Assembly (NCBI RefSeq): GCF_000243275.1
Contig: NZ_CM001437.1
Location: 3,780,866-3,844,865, forward strand
DNA: 64,000 bases
Direction: 5' to 3'
DNA from: Myroides odoratus DSM 2801
Lineage (GTDB): Bacteria > Bacteroidota > Bacteroidia > Flavobacteriales > Flavobacteriaceae
In this document: positions 1 through 8,777 of the stretch, piece after piece
How the letters are laid out: every line of letters starts with the position of its first letter
How positions within the stretch are numbered: the first letter of the stretch is position 1
Translations under genes and position numbers: made by a program
The notes under the pieces: model-generated
The model's database searches: none
Told to the model about the DNA's origin: nothing
What the model saw: the letters and a program-made list of their open reading frames with translations, nothing else

Positions 1-1
1 T

Positions 2-490
2 CATATGGCGGTAAAAATTGCCAAAGCAATGGGCGCTGAAGTGGTTGTTATTACAACGTCTCTTTCTAAAGTAGAGGACGCAAAACGCCTTGGTGCGGAT
101 GATGTTATTTTATCTACGGATAAAGAGCAAATGAAAGCCAATGCTCATACGTTGCACTTTATTTTGGATTGTGTTTCGGCTCAGCACGACATCAATGCGT
201 ATATTAATTTATTAAAACGCGATGGAAGATTGACGTTGGTAGGTGCACCAGAGCATCCACTTCCAGTATCTGCATTCAGCTTGATTCTCAATCGCATTAG
301 TTTCTCGGGATCTTTGATTGGGGGGATTGCACAAACGCAAGAGATGCTAGATTTTTGTGGTAAACACAACATCACTTCAGATATCGAAATGATTCAGATG
401 CAAGACATCAACCAAGCGTACGAACGCCTGCTAAAAGGAGATGTGAAATATCGATTTGTAATTGATATGGCTTCTTTAAAAAATAAGTAA
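2..490 (+). CDS. Zinc-type alcohol dehydrogenase, C-terminal part (partial)
   Basis: This is the last 162 residues of a medium-chain NAD(P)-dependent alcohol dehydrogenase of the cinnamyl-alcohol/YahK group; the 5' end lies before the window. The remaining part holds the second half of the Rossmann cofactor domain (HMAVKIAKAMGAEVVVIT, then a GADDVI turn) and the C-terminal catalytic-fold return. The catalytic zinc ligands would be in the missing N-terminal half, so activity cannot be judged. Reading is open from base 2, so the ATG at 5 is internal. A terminator follows directly. Family assignment is firm; substrate is unknown. Confidence 0.88.
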   Translation, partial: HMAVKIAKAMGAEVVVITTSLSKVEDAKRLGADDVILSTDKEQMKANAHTLHFILDCVSAQHDINAYINLLKRDGRLTLVGAPEHPLPVSAFSLILNRISFSGSLIGGIAQTQEMLDFCGKHNITSDIEMIQMQDINQAYERLLKGDVKYRFVIDMASLKNK

Positions 491-495
491 AACTG

Positions 496-526
496 AAAGA
501 CCTCCAAATAAGGAGGTCTTTTTTTT
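496..526 (+). terminator. Rho-independent terminator after the alcohol dehydrogenase
   Basis: A GACCTCC/GGAGGTC stem extended by A:T pairs (arms 496-505 and 512-521) is followed by a run of T. It sits six bases after the stop codon. Confidence 0.85.
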
Positions 527-653
527 GTCTATATTACTGGTATTCAGTGTGTAATAAGTGTTTGCGTTCTTGTTGAAAACAAAATAAACATTTTATCTAT
601 ACTATGTTGGGATTTATTCCTTTCTTTGTATCGTAAATTCCCGATATATAGAA

Positions 654-953
654 ATGACCGAACTCTTTAAAGCTTTATCGAATGAACATCGCGTTCAAAT
701 ACTGAAGTGGCTTAAATCGCCTCATGATTTTTTTGAATTGGAAGACATCGAACCTGAAGTTCATGAATTTGGGGTGTGTATGAGTGTCATTCAAAAAAAG
801 GTAGGACTGTCTCAATCTACAACATCAGCCTACTTGACTTCCCTTGTTACTATTGGATTGCTGGTATCTGTCCGCAATGGTCAATGGACGTATTACAAAC
901 GCAATGAAGAGAAGATAGCCGAATTGGCGCATTATATTCAACATACATTGTAA
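654..953 (+). CDS. ArsR-family winged-helix regulator
   Basis: A 99-residue DNA-binding protein of the ArsR/SmtB type. The opening LFKALSNEHRVQILKWL is the standard first helix pair, and VGLSQSTTSAYLTSLVTIGL is the recognition helix region, followed by the wing (VSVRNGQWTYYKRN). It has Cys42 in EFGVCMSVI but no clear metal-site cluster, so the inducer is unknown. It lies 85 bp upstream of a luciferase-like monooxygenase in the same direction and probably regulates or is co-transcribed with it. The ATG at 654 fits the family N-terminus. Confidence 0.85.
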   Translation: MTELFKALSNEHRVQILKWLKSPHDFFELEDIEPEVHEFGVCMSVIQKKVGLSQSTTSAYLTSLVTIGLLVSVRNGQWTYYKRNEEKIAELAHYIQHTL

Positions 954-1038
954 AGCATTGGCTCGATAATGTCGACTAACTGCGCTATTGTTATATTCTA
1001 CTATATCTATAATTCTCGATATCTAAATATCTATTAAT

Positions 1039-2013
1039 ATGAATACGTCTTTTACTACACATTCGGTTTTTAATCGCGTGTTTCGCCCAGGGAAACTGAC
1101 CTTGGGTATTTTCTTACCGCTACGGGTTTATGAATCTTATACGGAGCCCTTACATCAACACTTAAAGTACATCCAACAAATTGACCGCAGTGGGTTTGAC
1201 GCGCTGTGGGTGAGGGATATTCCCGTCTATGATCCGAATTTCAGGGATGTAGGGCAGGTGTATGATCCTTTGACGTATTTGGCGTATCTCGCAGGACAAA
1301 CGGAACAGGTGGCTTTAGGAACAGCGAGTATTGTTTTGCCTTTACAGCATCCTATTGCCTTGGCCAAAGCAACCGCTTCGATTGATCAATTGGCTAATGG
1401 CCGATTGCTTTTGGGGGTAGGGTCTGGCGATCGTTATGCTGAGTTTCCAGCTTTTGGGAAGTCTTTTGAGCGCAGAGGTGAATTGTTTCGCGAGGTTTTC
1501 CAGGATCTACAGACCTTGCATCGCATTGATACACCTAAAATGAATTCGAGCTTAACGCAAATGCAGGATTTAAATGTGGTGCCTAAACCCATACACCAAG
1601 GGGTTCCGATGTTAGTTACAGGGGCGAGTCAACAATCTTTAGATTGGATTGCCACACACGCTGATGGTTGGATCACATACCCTGGACCTACAACAACAAA
1701 GGAGGATACGTTGGGATTAAAACAAAAAATAGCGGCATTTAGAAATCTAATCCCTCAGGGGGAATTTAAACCGCATATGACCAATGAATGGATTGAATTG
1801 GATGAAGATCCGCATTTTCCACGAACGCCACTAAGGGGAGGATTTGTCCTGAAAACAGGGCGTTATGGTTTACTGGAATTACTTCATCAGTGGGAGGAAA
1901 TTGGGGTGAATCACGCTGCTCTAGGGATACAGTTTGGCAAGCGAGATATCGGTGAAACACTGGCGGAATTGGCTCAAGAGGTATTGCCTTATTTTAAAGG
2001 GGAGCATGTTTAG
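1039..2013 (+). CDS. LLM-class flavin-dependent oxidoreductase
   Basis: A 324-residue bacterial-luciferase-like (LLM) monooxygenase expected to use reduced FMN or F420-like flavin. Visible family signatures are the first strand LTLGIFLPL, the DALWVRDIP motif, VALGTASIVLPLQHPI for the central strand, and GRLLLGVGSGD for the flavin-phosphate loop. The C-terminal part (GVNHAALGIQFGKRD) closes the barrel. It resembles the stand-alone LLM subgroup that includes B. anthracis BA3436-like proteins. Substrate is unknown. It is bounded downstream by a strong hairpin and convergent to an acetyltransferase gene. Confidence 0.87.
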   Translation: MNTSFTTHSVFNRVFRPGKLTLGIFLPLRVYESYTEPLHQHLKYIQQIDRSGFDALWVRDIPVYDPNFRDVGQVYDPLTYLAYLAGQTEQVALGTASIVLPLQHPIALAKATASIDQLANGRLLLGVGSGDRYAEFPAFGKSFERRGELFREVFQDLQTLHRIDTPKMNSSLTQMQDLNVVPKPIHQGVPMLVTGASQQSLDWIATHADGWITYPGPTTTKEDTLGLKQKIAAFRNLIPQGEFKPHMTNEWIELDEDPHFPRTPLRGGFVLKTGRYGLLELLHQWEEIGVNHAALGIQFGKRDIGETLAELAQEVLPYFKGEHV

Positions 2014-2052
2014 TTGATATAGCACTAAATAAGTATTGTTGTATGGTATAAC

Positions 2053-2088
2053 AATAGAGCCTTTATGATTCGTCATAAAGGCTCTATT
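2053..2088. terminator. Bidirectional terminator between convergent genes
   Basis: A perfect 16-bp stem (2053-2068 with 2073-2088) around a TTCG tetraloop lies between the LLM gene and the opposing acetyltransferase gene. Confidence 0.85.
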
Positions 2089-2144
2089 ATTTATCTTGTT
2101 TGAATCAAATTTAGATTCTCTTCATATTATTTTGAAAGTTAGGA

Positions 2145-2636
2145 TTAAACTCCTTTTTCTAAAATCAATTTTTCTGTAGGTAATCCATCTTCAATACCAA
2201 TAAAATAGCTTTTAAATCCAAATTTTTCAAGCAGTTTTCGTGATGCTATATTCGCTGGATCGATGATTCCAATGATAGAAGTAGTTGGATTGGTGCGTGC
2301 TGCAAGGGCTAAAAGCTCAGAGCAAATTTGGGTTCCATACCCTTTGCCCCAATATGACTCTTTAAGGATATAACCAATTTCCAATTGCGTGCGATTGCGT
2401 TTGTTCCACTCCATTTTACCATCTCCCAAATACGCGCCAGTGGCATCGTATATTTTAAAGTAACCCAACATTGGACTTTGTGCATTTACTTCAAGAATAG
2501 AAGCAAATTTTTCTTGTGCTTGTTCTTCTGTCAGCCCTTGACCAGATACATATTGCATTACGCGGTCCTCTTTAACTAAAGAATAAAAGATGGCAAAATC
2601 ATTTGAGGTGTAGGGAATAAGTTGAATCGGCTCCAT
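2145..2636 (-). CDS. GNAT-family N-acetyltransferase (RimJ/RimL-like)
   Basis: A 163-residue acetyltransferase that would move an acetyl group from acetyl-CoA to an amine. It begins MEPIQLIPYTSNDFAIFYSL, as RimJ/RimL-type proteins do, and has the acetyl-CoA loop ESYWGKGYGTQICSELL followed by the ASRKLLEKFGFKS helix-strand end. The frame stays open upstream to another ATG at 2744, but those 36 extra residues do not resemble the fold, so I chose the ATG at 2636. Substrate is unknown; it could act on an aminoglycoside, polyamine or protein N-terminus. Confidence 0.8.
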   Translation of the reverse strand: MEPIQLIPYTSNDFAIFYSLVKEDRVMQYVSGQGLTEEQAQEKFASILEVNAQSPMLGYFKIYDATGAYLGDGKMEWNKRNRTQLEIGYILKESYWGKGYGTQICSELLALAARTNPTTSIIGIIDPANIASRKLLEKFGFKSYFIGIEDGLPTEKLILEKGV

Positions 2637-2744
2637 AAGTTGAATTGAAAGTTGCACCAAAGATAGGAATTTATTACGCAAGTAATGGGTCGAATGCCGC
2701 TGTAAACTGGATGCTATTATTGTTTTTATGAGTGCTAAAATCAT

Positions 2745-3230
2745 AAGATGTCGTTCTTGATGTATAGGTGCTACAACATCTAAATACGAAATATATCTTA
2801 TTTTTTGTTTTATATTACACTTAATGGGGATATTATATACATTTAGTGTATGATATCCTCATTTTTTTCTACATTATTTATTTTTTTGTGATTTACTTCC
2901 TTTAAACGCTATATTATTTACAAGGAGGAGTGAACGAAGGGTGTCACTTGCTTTACGTTAACTTTTAGCTTTATTTTTTTAGTTATTTTTTGTAAATAAT
3001 CTCGATATAGTATGCTTTTTGCATTTATTTAAGTAAGAAAGCGATTTCTTTTTTAAGAAAAACAAAACGTACAGTATCGCGATACACTGTTCTATTTTAA
3101 ACAGAAAATAAATACGAAATAACGAGTATATTCAACTAGAACGAAATTTTTTCTTATCAAAGAAAAACAAGTTATCACTAGAAAATAGGATGACTAAATA
3201 GATAGAGTAAAAATAATAAAATCAAAAAAA
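2745..3230. other. 486-bp AT-rich intergenic stretch with two inverted repeats
   Basis: No coding potential is visible. It contains two nested inverted repeats, ACACTTAATG/CATTTAGTGT (2817-2849) and GGATAT/ATATCC (about 2828-2858), and the perfect 12-bp palindrome GTATCGCGATAC flanked by ACA/TGT (about 3071-3090). The latter may be an operator for the stress gene cluster that begins at 3231. Confidence 0.4.
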
Positions 3231-3395
3231 ATGAGAGATATTTTTTGGATCATTGTTATTCTTCTACTGCTAGGATGGGGAGTTGGTTATTTTGCCTTTG
3301 GGCAAGTAATTGGAGAACTGATACATATTTTGTTGGTAGTAGCCTTAATTATGTTAGTTGTACGCCTTGTTCAAGGAACGAAAAGGAACGTATAA
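3231..3395 (+). CDS. lmo0937-family small membrane protein
   Basis: A 54-residue hydrophobic peptide, MRDIFWIIVILLLLGWGVGY followed by FAFGQVIGELIHILLVVALI and a basic tail RLVQGTKRNV. The two membrane segments separated by a Gly-rich turn and the closing Arg-Leu-x-Gln-Gly motif match the lmo0937/DUF5670 family, which in other bacteria is found with general-stress genes. It is the first gene of a stress-type cluster (CsbD follows at 3700). Molecular role is unknown. Confidence 0.78.
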   Translation: MRDIFWIIVILLLLGWGVGYFAFGQVIGELIHILLVVALIMLVVRLVQGTKRNV

Positions 3396-3496
3396 TAGAC
3401 AAACTCATCCCAACGAATAGCACAAAATAAAAGGAAAAATAAATTGTAAAATGTTGCTTGATCAATTTTTATAAATCAATTTAAAAAAGAGAACCG

Positions 3497-3637
3497 ATGA
3501 AAAAAGATGAAATTTACAAGTATGGAAAAATCCTTTGTTGTGCGGCTGCAGGCCTAGCTGTATTAGCCGTGGTTTTAAAGAAAACAGTATTTAGCCAAGG
3601 GGCATGTTTAGATGAATGTGCAACCGATGAAGACTAA
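3497..3637 (+). CDS. Small hypothetical membrane-anchored peptide
   Basis: A 46-residue frame, MKKDEIYKYGKILCCAAAGL followed by a hydrophobic helix (AVLAVVL), a KK stop-transfer pair and a short acidic Cys-containing tail (CLDECATDED). It is placed between the lmo0937-type gene and csbD with similar spacing, so I think it is a real gene of the same stress cluster. No family is recognised. The CC pair in the membrane segment and the two tail cysteines are the only notable residues. Confidence 0.5.
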   Translation: MKKDEIYKYGKILCCAAAGLAVLAVVLKKTVFSQGACLDECATDED

Positions 3638-3699
3638 ATGGTTAAGTGAACAATATAGTTCACCGTATAAATTAAATAATAATCATAAAAACGATACCT

Positions 3700-3894
3700 A
3701 TGAATAAGTTAGAATTAGAAGGAAAATGGAAAAGAGTAAAAGGAGCCGTTAAACAAAAATATGGCGAATGGTTTGATAACGATAAAGTTTTTGCTGAAGG
3801 AAAATTTGATGAAATAGTAGGGAAGATGCAAGAGAAAAGCGGAAAAACTCGAGAAGAAATTGAAGATGTAATTCGAAATTGGAAGGAGGAATAA
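3700..3894 (+). CDS. CsbD-family stress protein
   Basis: A 64-residue CsbD-like protein. The signature GKWKRVKGAVKQKYGEW at the start and FDEIVGKMQEKSGKTREEI in the second half is the usual two-helix layout of the family, which is sigma-B dependent in Bacillus and stress-induced in many bacteria. The biochemical function is not known. It is followed by a weak hairpin. Confidence 0.9.
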   Translation: MNKLELEGKWKRVKGAVKQKYGEWFDNDKVFAEGKFDEIVGKMQEKSGKTREEIEDVIRNWKEE

Positions 3895-3932
3895 TATAAT
3901 TCTGTTTTAGTTCAATATACTAAACTTACGGA

Positions 3933-3976
3933 AAGAGAAGTACTAAACAGGTATTTCTGCGATAGGCTTCTCTTTT
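3933..3976 (+). terminator. Weak terminator after csbD
   Basis: AAGAGAAG at 3933 pairs with CTTCTCTT at 3967, followed by T-rich sequence, but the loop is 26 nt, so the call is tentative. Confidence 0.4.
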
Positions 3977-4112
3977 TTTACTAAAACAGTATAGGTGGTT
4001 GATAATCAAGAATAATCTGTCTCAATCGGGTTAAGGTTTGGTTGTTAGGCCCCATATAAAACGTAAGTCTGTGAAAAAGAAGAAAAACCCTGTATGCTGG
4101 TCATATGGGGTT

Positions 4113-4580
4113 TTTGTTTTTTGTGAGGGGGTGAGGGGGTGAGATTGGTGAGATGATAAGGTGGTGTGATGTAAAATCCCGTAGTGGCAAATGGCAATTT
4201 GCCAAGTAACTGGATAATTCCCGATGATTAGGTAAGATTGGTGAGGACACTGTTCCCCGTAAACTGTCAACCGTTACTCAACGCTAGTTATTCCGTTCAG
4301 TAATAGGTGAGCGCGGAATGCGACCCTTCGTTGCCTCAGGGAGACATACTATTCGTGTGCGCGATCGGACTGTTAATTCCTTGTAAAAGAAGGAATAAAC
4401 CTTCTATCACAGCGAATCTTGCAACTTCATGCTTTGTGAGGTTTGCTCACCACCTCACCAACCTCACCAACCTTACCTTCTATCTCATGGGTTTATATTT
4501 GTTTTCGTATTCGATGAATCTACACTGCGTTCCGATTTCACCGATCTCACCGCCTCATCAACTTCCCCAATCTCACCGCT
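4113..4580. repeat. Composite intergenic element, copy 1: GGTGAG array, structured core, CACC array
   Basis: The left flank (about 4120-4255) is rich in GTGAGGGG/GGTGAGAT units, the right flank (about 4445-4580) in the reverse-complement units CACCTCACC and CACCAACCTC, and between them (about 4278-4398) is a GC-richer core containing GCGACCCTTCGTTGCCTCAG. The core is homologous to the one at 15002-15127 in opposite orientation. A 56-bp hairpin unit (4172-4227, TGGCAAAT/ATTTGCCA arms) recurs twice near 11.5 kb. Open frames here are products of the repeats and not convincing genes. Confidence 0.7.
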
Positions 4581-4653
4581 ATAAAAAAACAAAGAGGAAA
4601 CATAAAGCTTCCTCTTTGTATACAGAAAATAACGAAATATAAAAATGTACTAA

Positions 4654-5379
4654 CTAGTAATTGTATCGACTTCCAAAACCGTAGCGTTTCGATCTGCGGT
4701 TGTTGTGGGATGAGTCTGAATTAGCGTCAGTAAAGATTGAATCTCTTGACGTATCCATCGCATCGTAGTTGCGAGATGTTCTTCCTGCAGTGCTACGAGA
4801 ACGACTACTGCGTCCTATTTGCGATTGGTTATACGTTTGATCATAGGGCTGATTTTGATTGTATCGTTGATCTTGATGACCGTATTCTCTCGGTGAGTTC
4901 ATGCGGTAAGGATGATCATACTCCTCATCATATCGATTGCGAAACGTTTCATTATAACCATAGTTATCGTCGTTGTTTTCGTAACTATTGTCATTGTAAT
5001 TATCATTGTAATTGGGATGATCTGAGTAACGATCGTTTCTAGCGTAGATTTCTTTGTTGTAATCTCTTTGACGGTTCATTGGATATTCCAAGTTTCTGTC
5101 GTAGCTATCCATGTAGTTTGAACGTTGATTTGGGTGGTATTCATTGTCATTGAAATACCCATCATTTTCATAATCTACATTACTGTCGTATTGTGGATTT
5201 CTCGTATTATTGAATCGATAATCCTCTCTATCATTTGTATTGTGATTATAATCGTCAAAACGATAATTATCTTGGAACTGATTCTCGTTGTGGTTATCGT
5301 AGTTTCTTGAATAACCAGAGTTATTCCTGTTGCTTCTTTGGCGATTTGATCTTGATCGGCTGTTATTGCGATTATTCAT
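4654..5379 (-). CDS. Low-complexity Asn/Arg/Asp/Tyr-rich disordered protein
   Basis: A 241-residue protein almost free of hydrophobic residues, made of Asn, Arg, Asp, Tyr, Ser and Gln (for example NNSGYSRNYDNHNENQFQ). No fold, signal peptide or membrane segment is visible. The N-terminal 25 residues and the last 60 are strongly basic (RSSRSRSTAGRTSRNY), while the middle is mixed-charge. Composition resembles prion-like or condensate-forming segments. It lies in the general-stress block and shares its SR-rich style with the KGG protein at 10232, so a desiccation or nucleoid-related role is possible but only inferred. Confidence 0.7.
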   Translation of the reverse strand: MNNRNNSRSRSNRQRSNRNNSGYSRNYDNHNENQFQDNYRFDDYNHNTNDREDYRFNNTRNPQYDSNVDYENDGYFNDNEYHPNQRSNYMDSYDRNLEYPMNRQRDYNKEIYARNDRYSDHPNYNDNYNDNSYENNDDNYGYNETFRNRYDEEYDHPYRMNSPREYGHQDQRYNQNQPYDQTYNQSQIGRSSRSRSTAGRTSRNYDAMDTSRDSIFTDANSDSSHNNRRSKRYGFGSRYNY

Positions 5380-5785
5380 AGTCTTGAAGTTTTTGTGATT
5401 AATAAAAAGTAGTGACAGCTAGTATTTATTATTTCATTGCTTCAATGTTGTTATAACTAAGACAAAAGTCATGCAAAAGAATAAACAGTGTTATTATTTT
5501 ATTTAAATATTGTTATTAATTCTCCATTAGGACAAAGATAGAAGTATAGGTTTATACCTATTAAAGCGTGTTTTTTTATTTAAATAATTGTTTTTCAAAC
5601 TATTATTCAGTAGTAAATCTATTTTGTTTTTTATTTTTTTATTGATGGGATGTTATACATAGTGTAGAAATATTACCCAATAATTCTACAATATAAAAGA
5701 GTTGTAAAAGCAAGAGATGAAGAATGGCAAGGGAAGGTTGAGAATTGCATGGTTTTAGTTTTATTAGGTTGAAATAAAAAAGAAC
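5380..5785. other. 406-bp divergent intergenic region
   Basis: This AT-rich stretch separates the disordered protein gene (minus) from the SDR gene (plus) and must hold both promoters. I see no clear TAnnTTTG element, repeat or RNA structure. Confidence 0.3.
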
Positions 5786-6634
5786 ATGATGCAAGAAAAA
5801 GAAAAAAAACAGCAGCCTCCTGGAAGTGAGCACCAAATGAAGAATTACCCGGATCACGGAGAGTATACGTATAAAGGACATGCGTTATTTACTGGGAAAA
5901 CCGTATTGATTACAGGAGGAGATTCTGGAATCGGAAAAGCGATAGCTATTGCTTTTGCACGGGAGGATGCGAATGTCGTATTTGTTTATCTATCCGAGCA
6001 AGAACGCGAAGACGCCGCGGATACGCTTTATTGGATTGAACAAGCAGGCGTAAAAGGATTAGCCATTGAAATGGATTTAAAGCAAGCAGAGAATTGTAAA
6101 AAGGTAGTGCATCAAACGATTTCAACCTTTGGACAAATTGATGTATTGATTAACAATGCTGCTTTTCAGAAGGAGCATAAAGAGTTTAAGGATATTACTC
6201 TAGAGGATTGGAAAACGACTTATGAAACCAATGTAAATGCATTGTTTTATATGACAAAATACAGCTTGGAGCATATTCCTAAAGGGGGGAGTATCATTCA
6301 TACAACTTCAGTAAATGTGTACGATCCCAATCCAAGTTTATTGGCCTATGCTTCTACAAAAGCAGCGATTCAAAATATGACAGCGAGTATGAGTAAAATG
6401 TTTTTGGAACAAGGCAAGGAAATTCGAGTAAATGCCGTTGCTCCAGGTCCGGTTTGGACACCACTAATTCCCACGACACTATCCAATGTCGATACATTTG
6501 GGCAAAATACGCCGATAGAACGTCCAGCCCAACCGAAGGAAATCGCACCCGCCTACATCTTTCTAGCCAGTGAAGATGCAACCTATGTTTCAGGTGCTAT
6601 TATTGCAGTGACAGGAGGACGGATTACGTTATAA
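5786..6634 (+). CDS. SDR oxidoreductase, general stress protein 39-like
   Basis: A 282-residue classical short-chain dehydrogenase with the N-terminal extension typical of the YhdF/GSP39 group (KQQPPGSEHQMKNYPDH). The NAD(P) loop is TGGDSGIGKAIA, the structural motif is INNAAFQ (the family has NNA), and the active-site Tyr-x3-Lys is YASTKAAI. A C-terminal GGRITL closes the fold. Substrate is unknown. Two adjacent ATG codons (5786 and 5789) could start it. Position inside the stress block agrees with the stress-induced behaviour known for the family in Bacillus. Confidence 0.87.
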   Translation: MMQEKEKKQQPPGSEHQMKNYPDHGEYTYKGHALFTGKTVLITGGDSGIGKAIAIAFAREDANVVFVYLSEQEREDAADTLYWIEQAGVKGLAIEMDLKQAENCKKVVHQTISTFGQIDVLINNAAFQKEHKEFKDITLEDWKTTYETNVNALFYMTKYSLEHIPKGGSIIHTTSVNVYDPNPSLLAYASTKAAIQNMTASMSKMFLEQGKEIRVNAVAPGPVWTPLIPTTLSNVDTFGQNTPIERPAQPKEIAPAYIFLASEDATYVSGAIIAVTGGRITL

Positions 6635-6650
6635 ATGATACGAAAAGTAT

Positions 6651-6709
6651 AAAAAATCGAGGACAGTATTCTTTTTTTGAGTTGGGGAGTGCTGTCCTCG
6701 ATTTTTTTT
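6651..6709 (+). terminator. Terminator after the SDR gene
   Basis: A 16-bp stem, AAAAAATCGAGGACAG (6651-6666) with its complement at 6692-6707, has a 25-nt loop and a T tract. Confidence 0.75.
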
Positions 6710-7183
6710 AATACATTACTGTTGAGTTCGTATACCGCCAGATATTTTAATCATTTTTAATGGACTAAAATCGACGGAAAAGTAAGGCGAAATAGTGTAT
6801 TTATACACAATATAAAAAGTGTTATTAAATTGTTATACTTTTTAGAAATATGTACATTTGTTGCTTAAATAGAACTATTTAAAAAATTTAAATCAAATAT
6901 AAATAATAGAAGTGGTATATATGAATCATTTTCATATGCGTCACTTTCGTTTTTTTGGTATAATTGGGAAGGAAATAAAGGCTCCTTTTCTTTTTTTGGT
7001 AGGCGTATTCTTTTATCAGAAAAGGGAAAGGGAGGAAGTAAGTTTTACAAGCTGAACGGTTGAGATATCTCTTATTTGTTGAATAATGGTAGTAAAGTAC
7101 AATTGAACTTTAAATTAGATTTATTAGGTAGTGAAACTAGTGGAGAGAATTTTGAAAATCAATAAATGAACTAACAAGGTCCG
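6710..7183. other. Intergenic region upstream of the AraC regulator
   Basis: About 470 bp without a credible gene. The sequence is AT-rich and I see no repeat or RNA structure in it; promoter elements for the AraC gene must lie here. Confidence 0.3.
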
Positions 7184-8119
7184 ATGTCTATTACAATCAG
7201 CAAAGAAAGAGTTAAAGCGTTAATTGAAGCGCTTGAAGAATTATCCAAAGGGAATTATACTAGACGGCTTGACTTGAAAGTGGAGCACGATTGTTTTTCT
7301 CATGCTGAAGTGTTGTTCAATATTTTAGCTGGTGATTATGAAAGTAAATTCAAATATTTTATTTCCTTACAGCCTACGTTGGGGTATGAATTTGTGACGA
7401 CTAGTATTGTCAAGATTAGTGCACAAGGACAAATTTTAGATATTTCACTTGTACAAGATAATCAGAAATCCTTTGACGAAACGATATATATTAATCGCAA
7501 TGTTCTTGATTTTTTGGAAGATGACCAACAAGAGAAGTGGATGAAGAATTTTTTATTGTTTCTGCAGACGCCTTCCCATAAAAATTCATTTTCCTTGCAG
7601 TTGACGGTAGCGGATAAAAAGATGAATGGATATTGTGGTTTTCATTATATGGATAAATCGCATGATATTTGGATGAGTTTCGCTTTGGTGAATCCTATTG
7701 TTCAACAAGATCCGTTGACAACGCCTATAAGTTTAGAAAAACTTCGGAAGATGAGTGAAGAGGAACGGGATAAAATTCAGAAAATACACGCCTTAATTGG
7801 AAACAAAGAGTATGAAAGAATCTATACGATTGAAGAATTGTGTCAGCTATTTGATTTGAGTAAAAATGCGTTTCAAAAGGGATTTAAATTATTGTACAAC
7901 CAAACGTTTTATACCTATTATCTAAATAAGCGGATGGAATATGCCCAACAATTACTTGCTTATTCTACCTTGTCTATCCAGGCTATTGCTGAAAAGTGTG
8001 GTTTTTCAGATTATTCAAACTTCTTTCGAAACTTTCAAAAGGTTGTACATCTTAGTCCAGCTCAATATCGCAAACAAAACTACAAAGGGTTGAAAATTGA
8101 AGATTATATCATCAAGTAA
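7184..8119 (+). CDS. AraC-family regulator with HAMP/PAS-like N-terminal part
   Basis: A 311-residue regulator. Residues 1-30 (VKALIEALEELSKGNYTRRL) look like the end of a HAMP helix although there is no membrane segment, residues 40-180 are probably a PAS-like sensory fold, and residues 205-300 are a double helix-turn-helix AraC domain ending in the standard IAEKCGFSDYSNFFRNFQKV. It is transcribed towards the two DUF4142 lipoproteins on the other strand, within the stress block, and is a good candidate for its regulator. The ligand is unknown. Confidence 0.85.
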   Translation: MSITISKERVKALIEALEELSKGNYTRRLDLKVEHDCFSHAEVLFNILAGDYESKFKYFISLQPTLGYEFVTTSIVKISAQGQILDISLVQDNQKSFDETIYINRNVLDFLEDDQQEKWMKNFLLFLQTPSHKNSFSLQLTVADKKMNGYCGFHYMDKSHDIWMSFALVNPIVQQDPLTTPISLEKLRKMSEEERDKIQKIHALIGNKEYERIYTIEELCQLFDLSKNAFQKGFKLLYNQTFYTYYLNKRMEYAQQLLAYSTLSIQAIAEKCGFSDYSNFFRNFQKVVHLSPAQYRKQNYKGLKIEDYIIK

Positions 8120-8150
8120 ACCGCCTAAATTGAAAGTGTTTAGGCGGTTT
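8118..8150. terminator. Bidirectional terminator between convergent genes
   Basis: A perfect 12-bp stem, AAACCGCCTAAA (8118-8129) with TTTAGGCGGTTT (8139-8150), overlaps the AraC stop codon and faces the DUF4142 gene. Confidence 0.8.
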
Positions 8151-8180
8151 AGAAAAAAAAATAAAAGCTTAAAAATGTTG

Positions 8181-8762
8181 CTATTTCAGTTGCTTATTTT
8201 TAATAAAAGTAGCCGCTTCTAAATGCGAACGTACTTCTTGTAGGGTCTCATTCAATTGTGTTCTCATGTTATAGTTATCGACATTGTTAATGGCGTCAAT
8301 CAAGACATCGGCAGCTTTATTGTGTTTTGAAATGACAACTTCCAGCCATTTCTGATCAAAATTCTTTGCGTTTGTCTTTTCTAAATCTTGTATCTCGTCC
8401 CACTGTTTGTCCGATAGATTATGTGGAACAGCATACATCATATCACTGGCTAAAGCATTGAGCTTTTGCAATCTACTTTCGTGGTGTTTTTCTAGTTCTC
8501 CAGCAAAATCACGAATCTTTTCATTGTTCGATTTTCGCTTTCCGAGTTTGCCTAATTCTACTTCAAATAATTGATCGTGAACAACATCAACTAAATAAGA
8601 AGAATAATCTGCATTTTTTTGCTCAACTGTATGTTGTTGATTGGCTTTGTTTTGCTCTTTCGCTATTTTTTCAGGTTCTTTTGCGTTTGGTCGGTCTTTG
8701 CATGAAGCTAAAAGCGCAAGCATAAAAAAGGCTAAAAACAGGTTTTTTGTATGTAATTTCAT
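8181..8762 (-). CDS. DUF4142-type lipoprotein
   Basis: A 193-residue protein with a lipoprotein signal peptide (FMLALLASC, Cys21) and a helical DUF4142/ferritin-like domain: LVDVVHDQLFEVELGKLGKR, FAGELEKHHESRLQKLNAL, and a closing HLEAATFIK. The His-rich helices would face each other as in DUF4142 four-helix bundles, a family often encoded with stress genes; function is not established. It is 15 bp downstream of a related lipoprotein gene, so the two form an operon. An outer or periplasm-facing membrane location is predicted. Confidence 0.82.
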   Translation of the reverse strand: MKLHTKNLFLAFFMLALLASCKDRPNAKEPEKIAKEQNKANQQHTVEQKNADYSSYLVDVVHDQLFEVELGKLGKRKSNNEKIRDFAGELEKHHESRLQKLNALASDMMYAVPHNLSDKQWDEIQDLEKTNAKNFDQKWLEVVISKHNKAADVLIDAINNVDNYNMRTQLNETLQEVRSHLEAATFIKNKQLK

Positions 8763-8777
8763 AGTTATAAATTTTGG

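Noticed and set aside
4031..4642. Two open frames (minus 4031-4270, plus 4307-4642) with His/Pro/Asn/Thr-rich translation
   Set aside because: They are translations of the GGTGAG/CACC arrays and the repeat core; similar nonsense frames occur at the second copy, and there is no start context or family.
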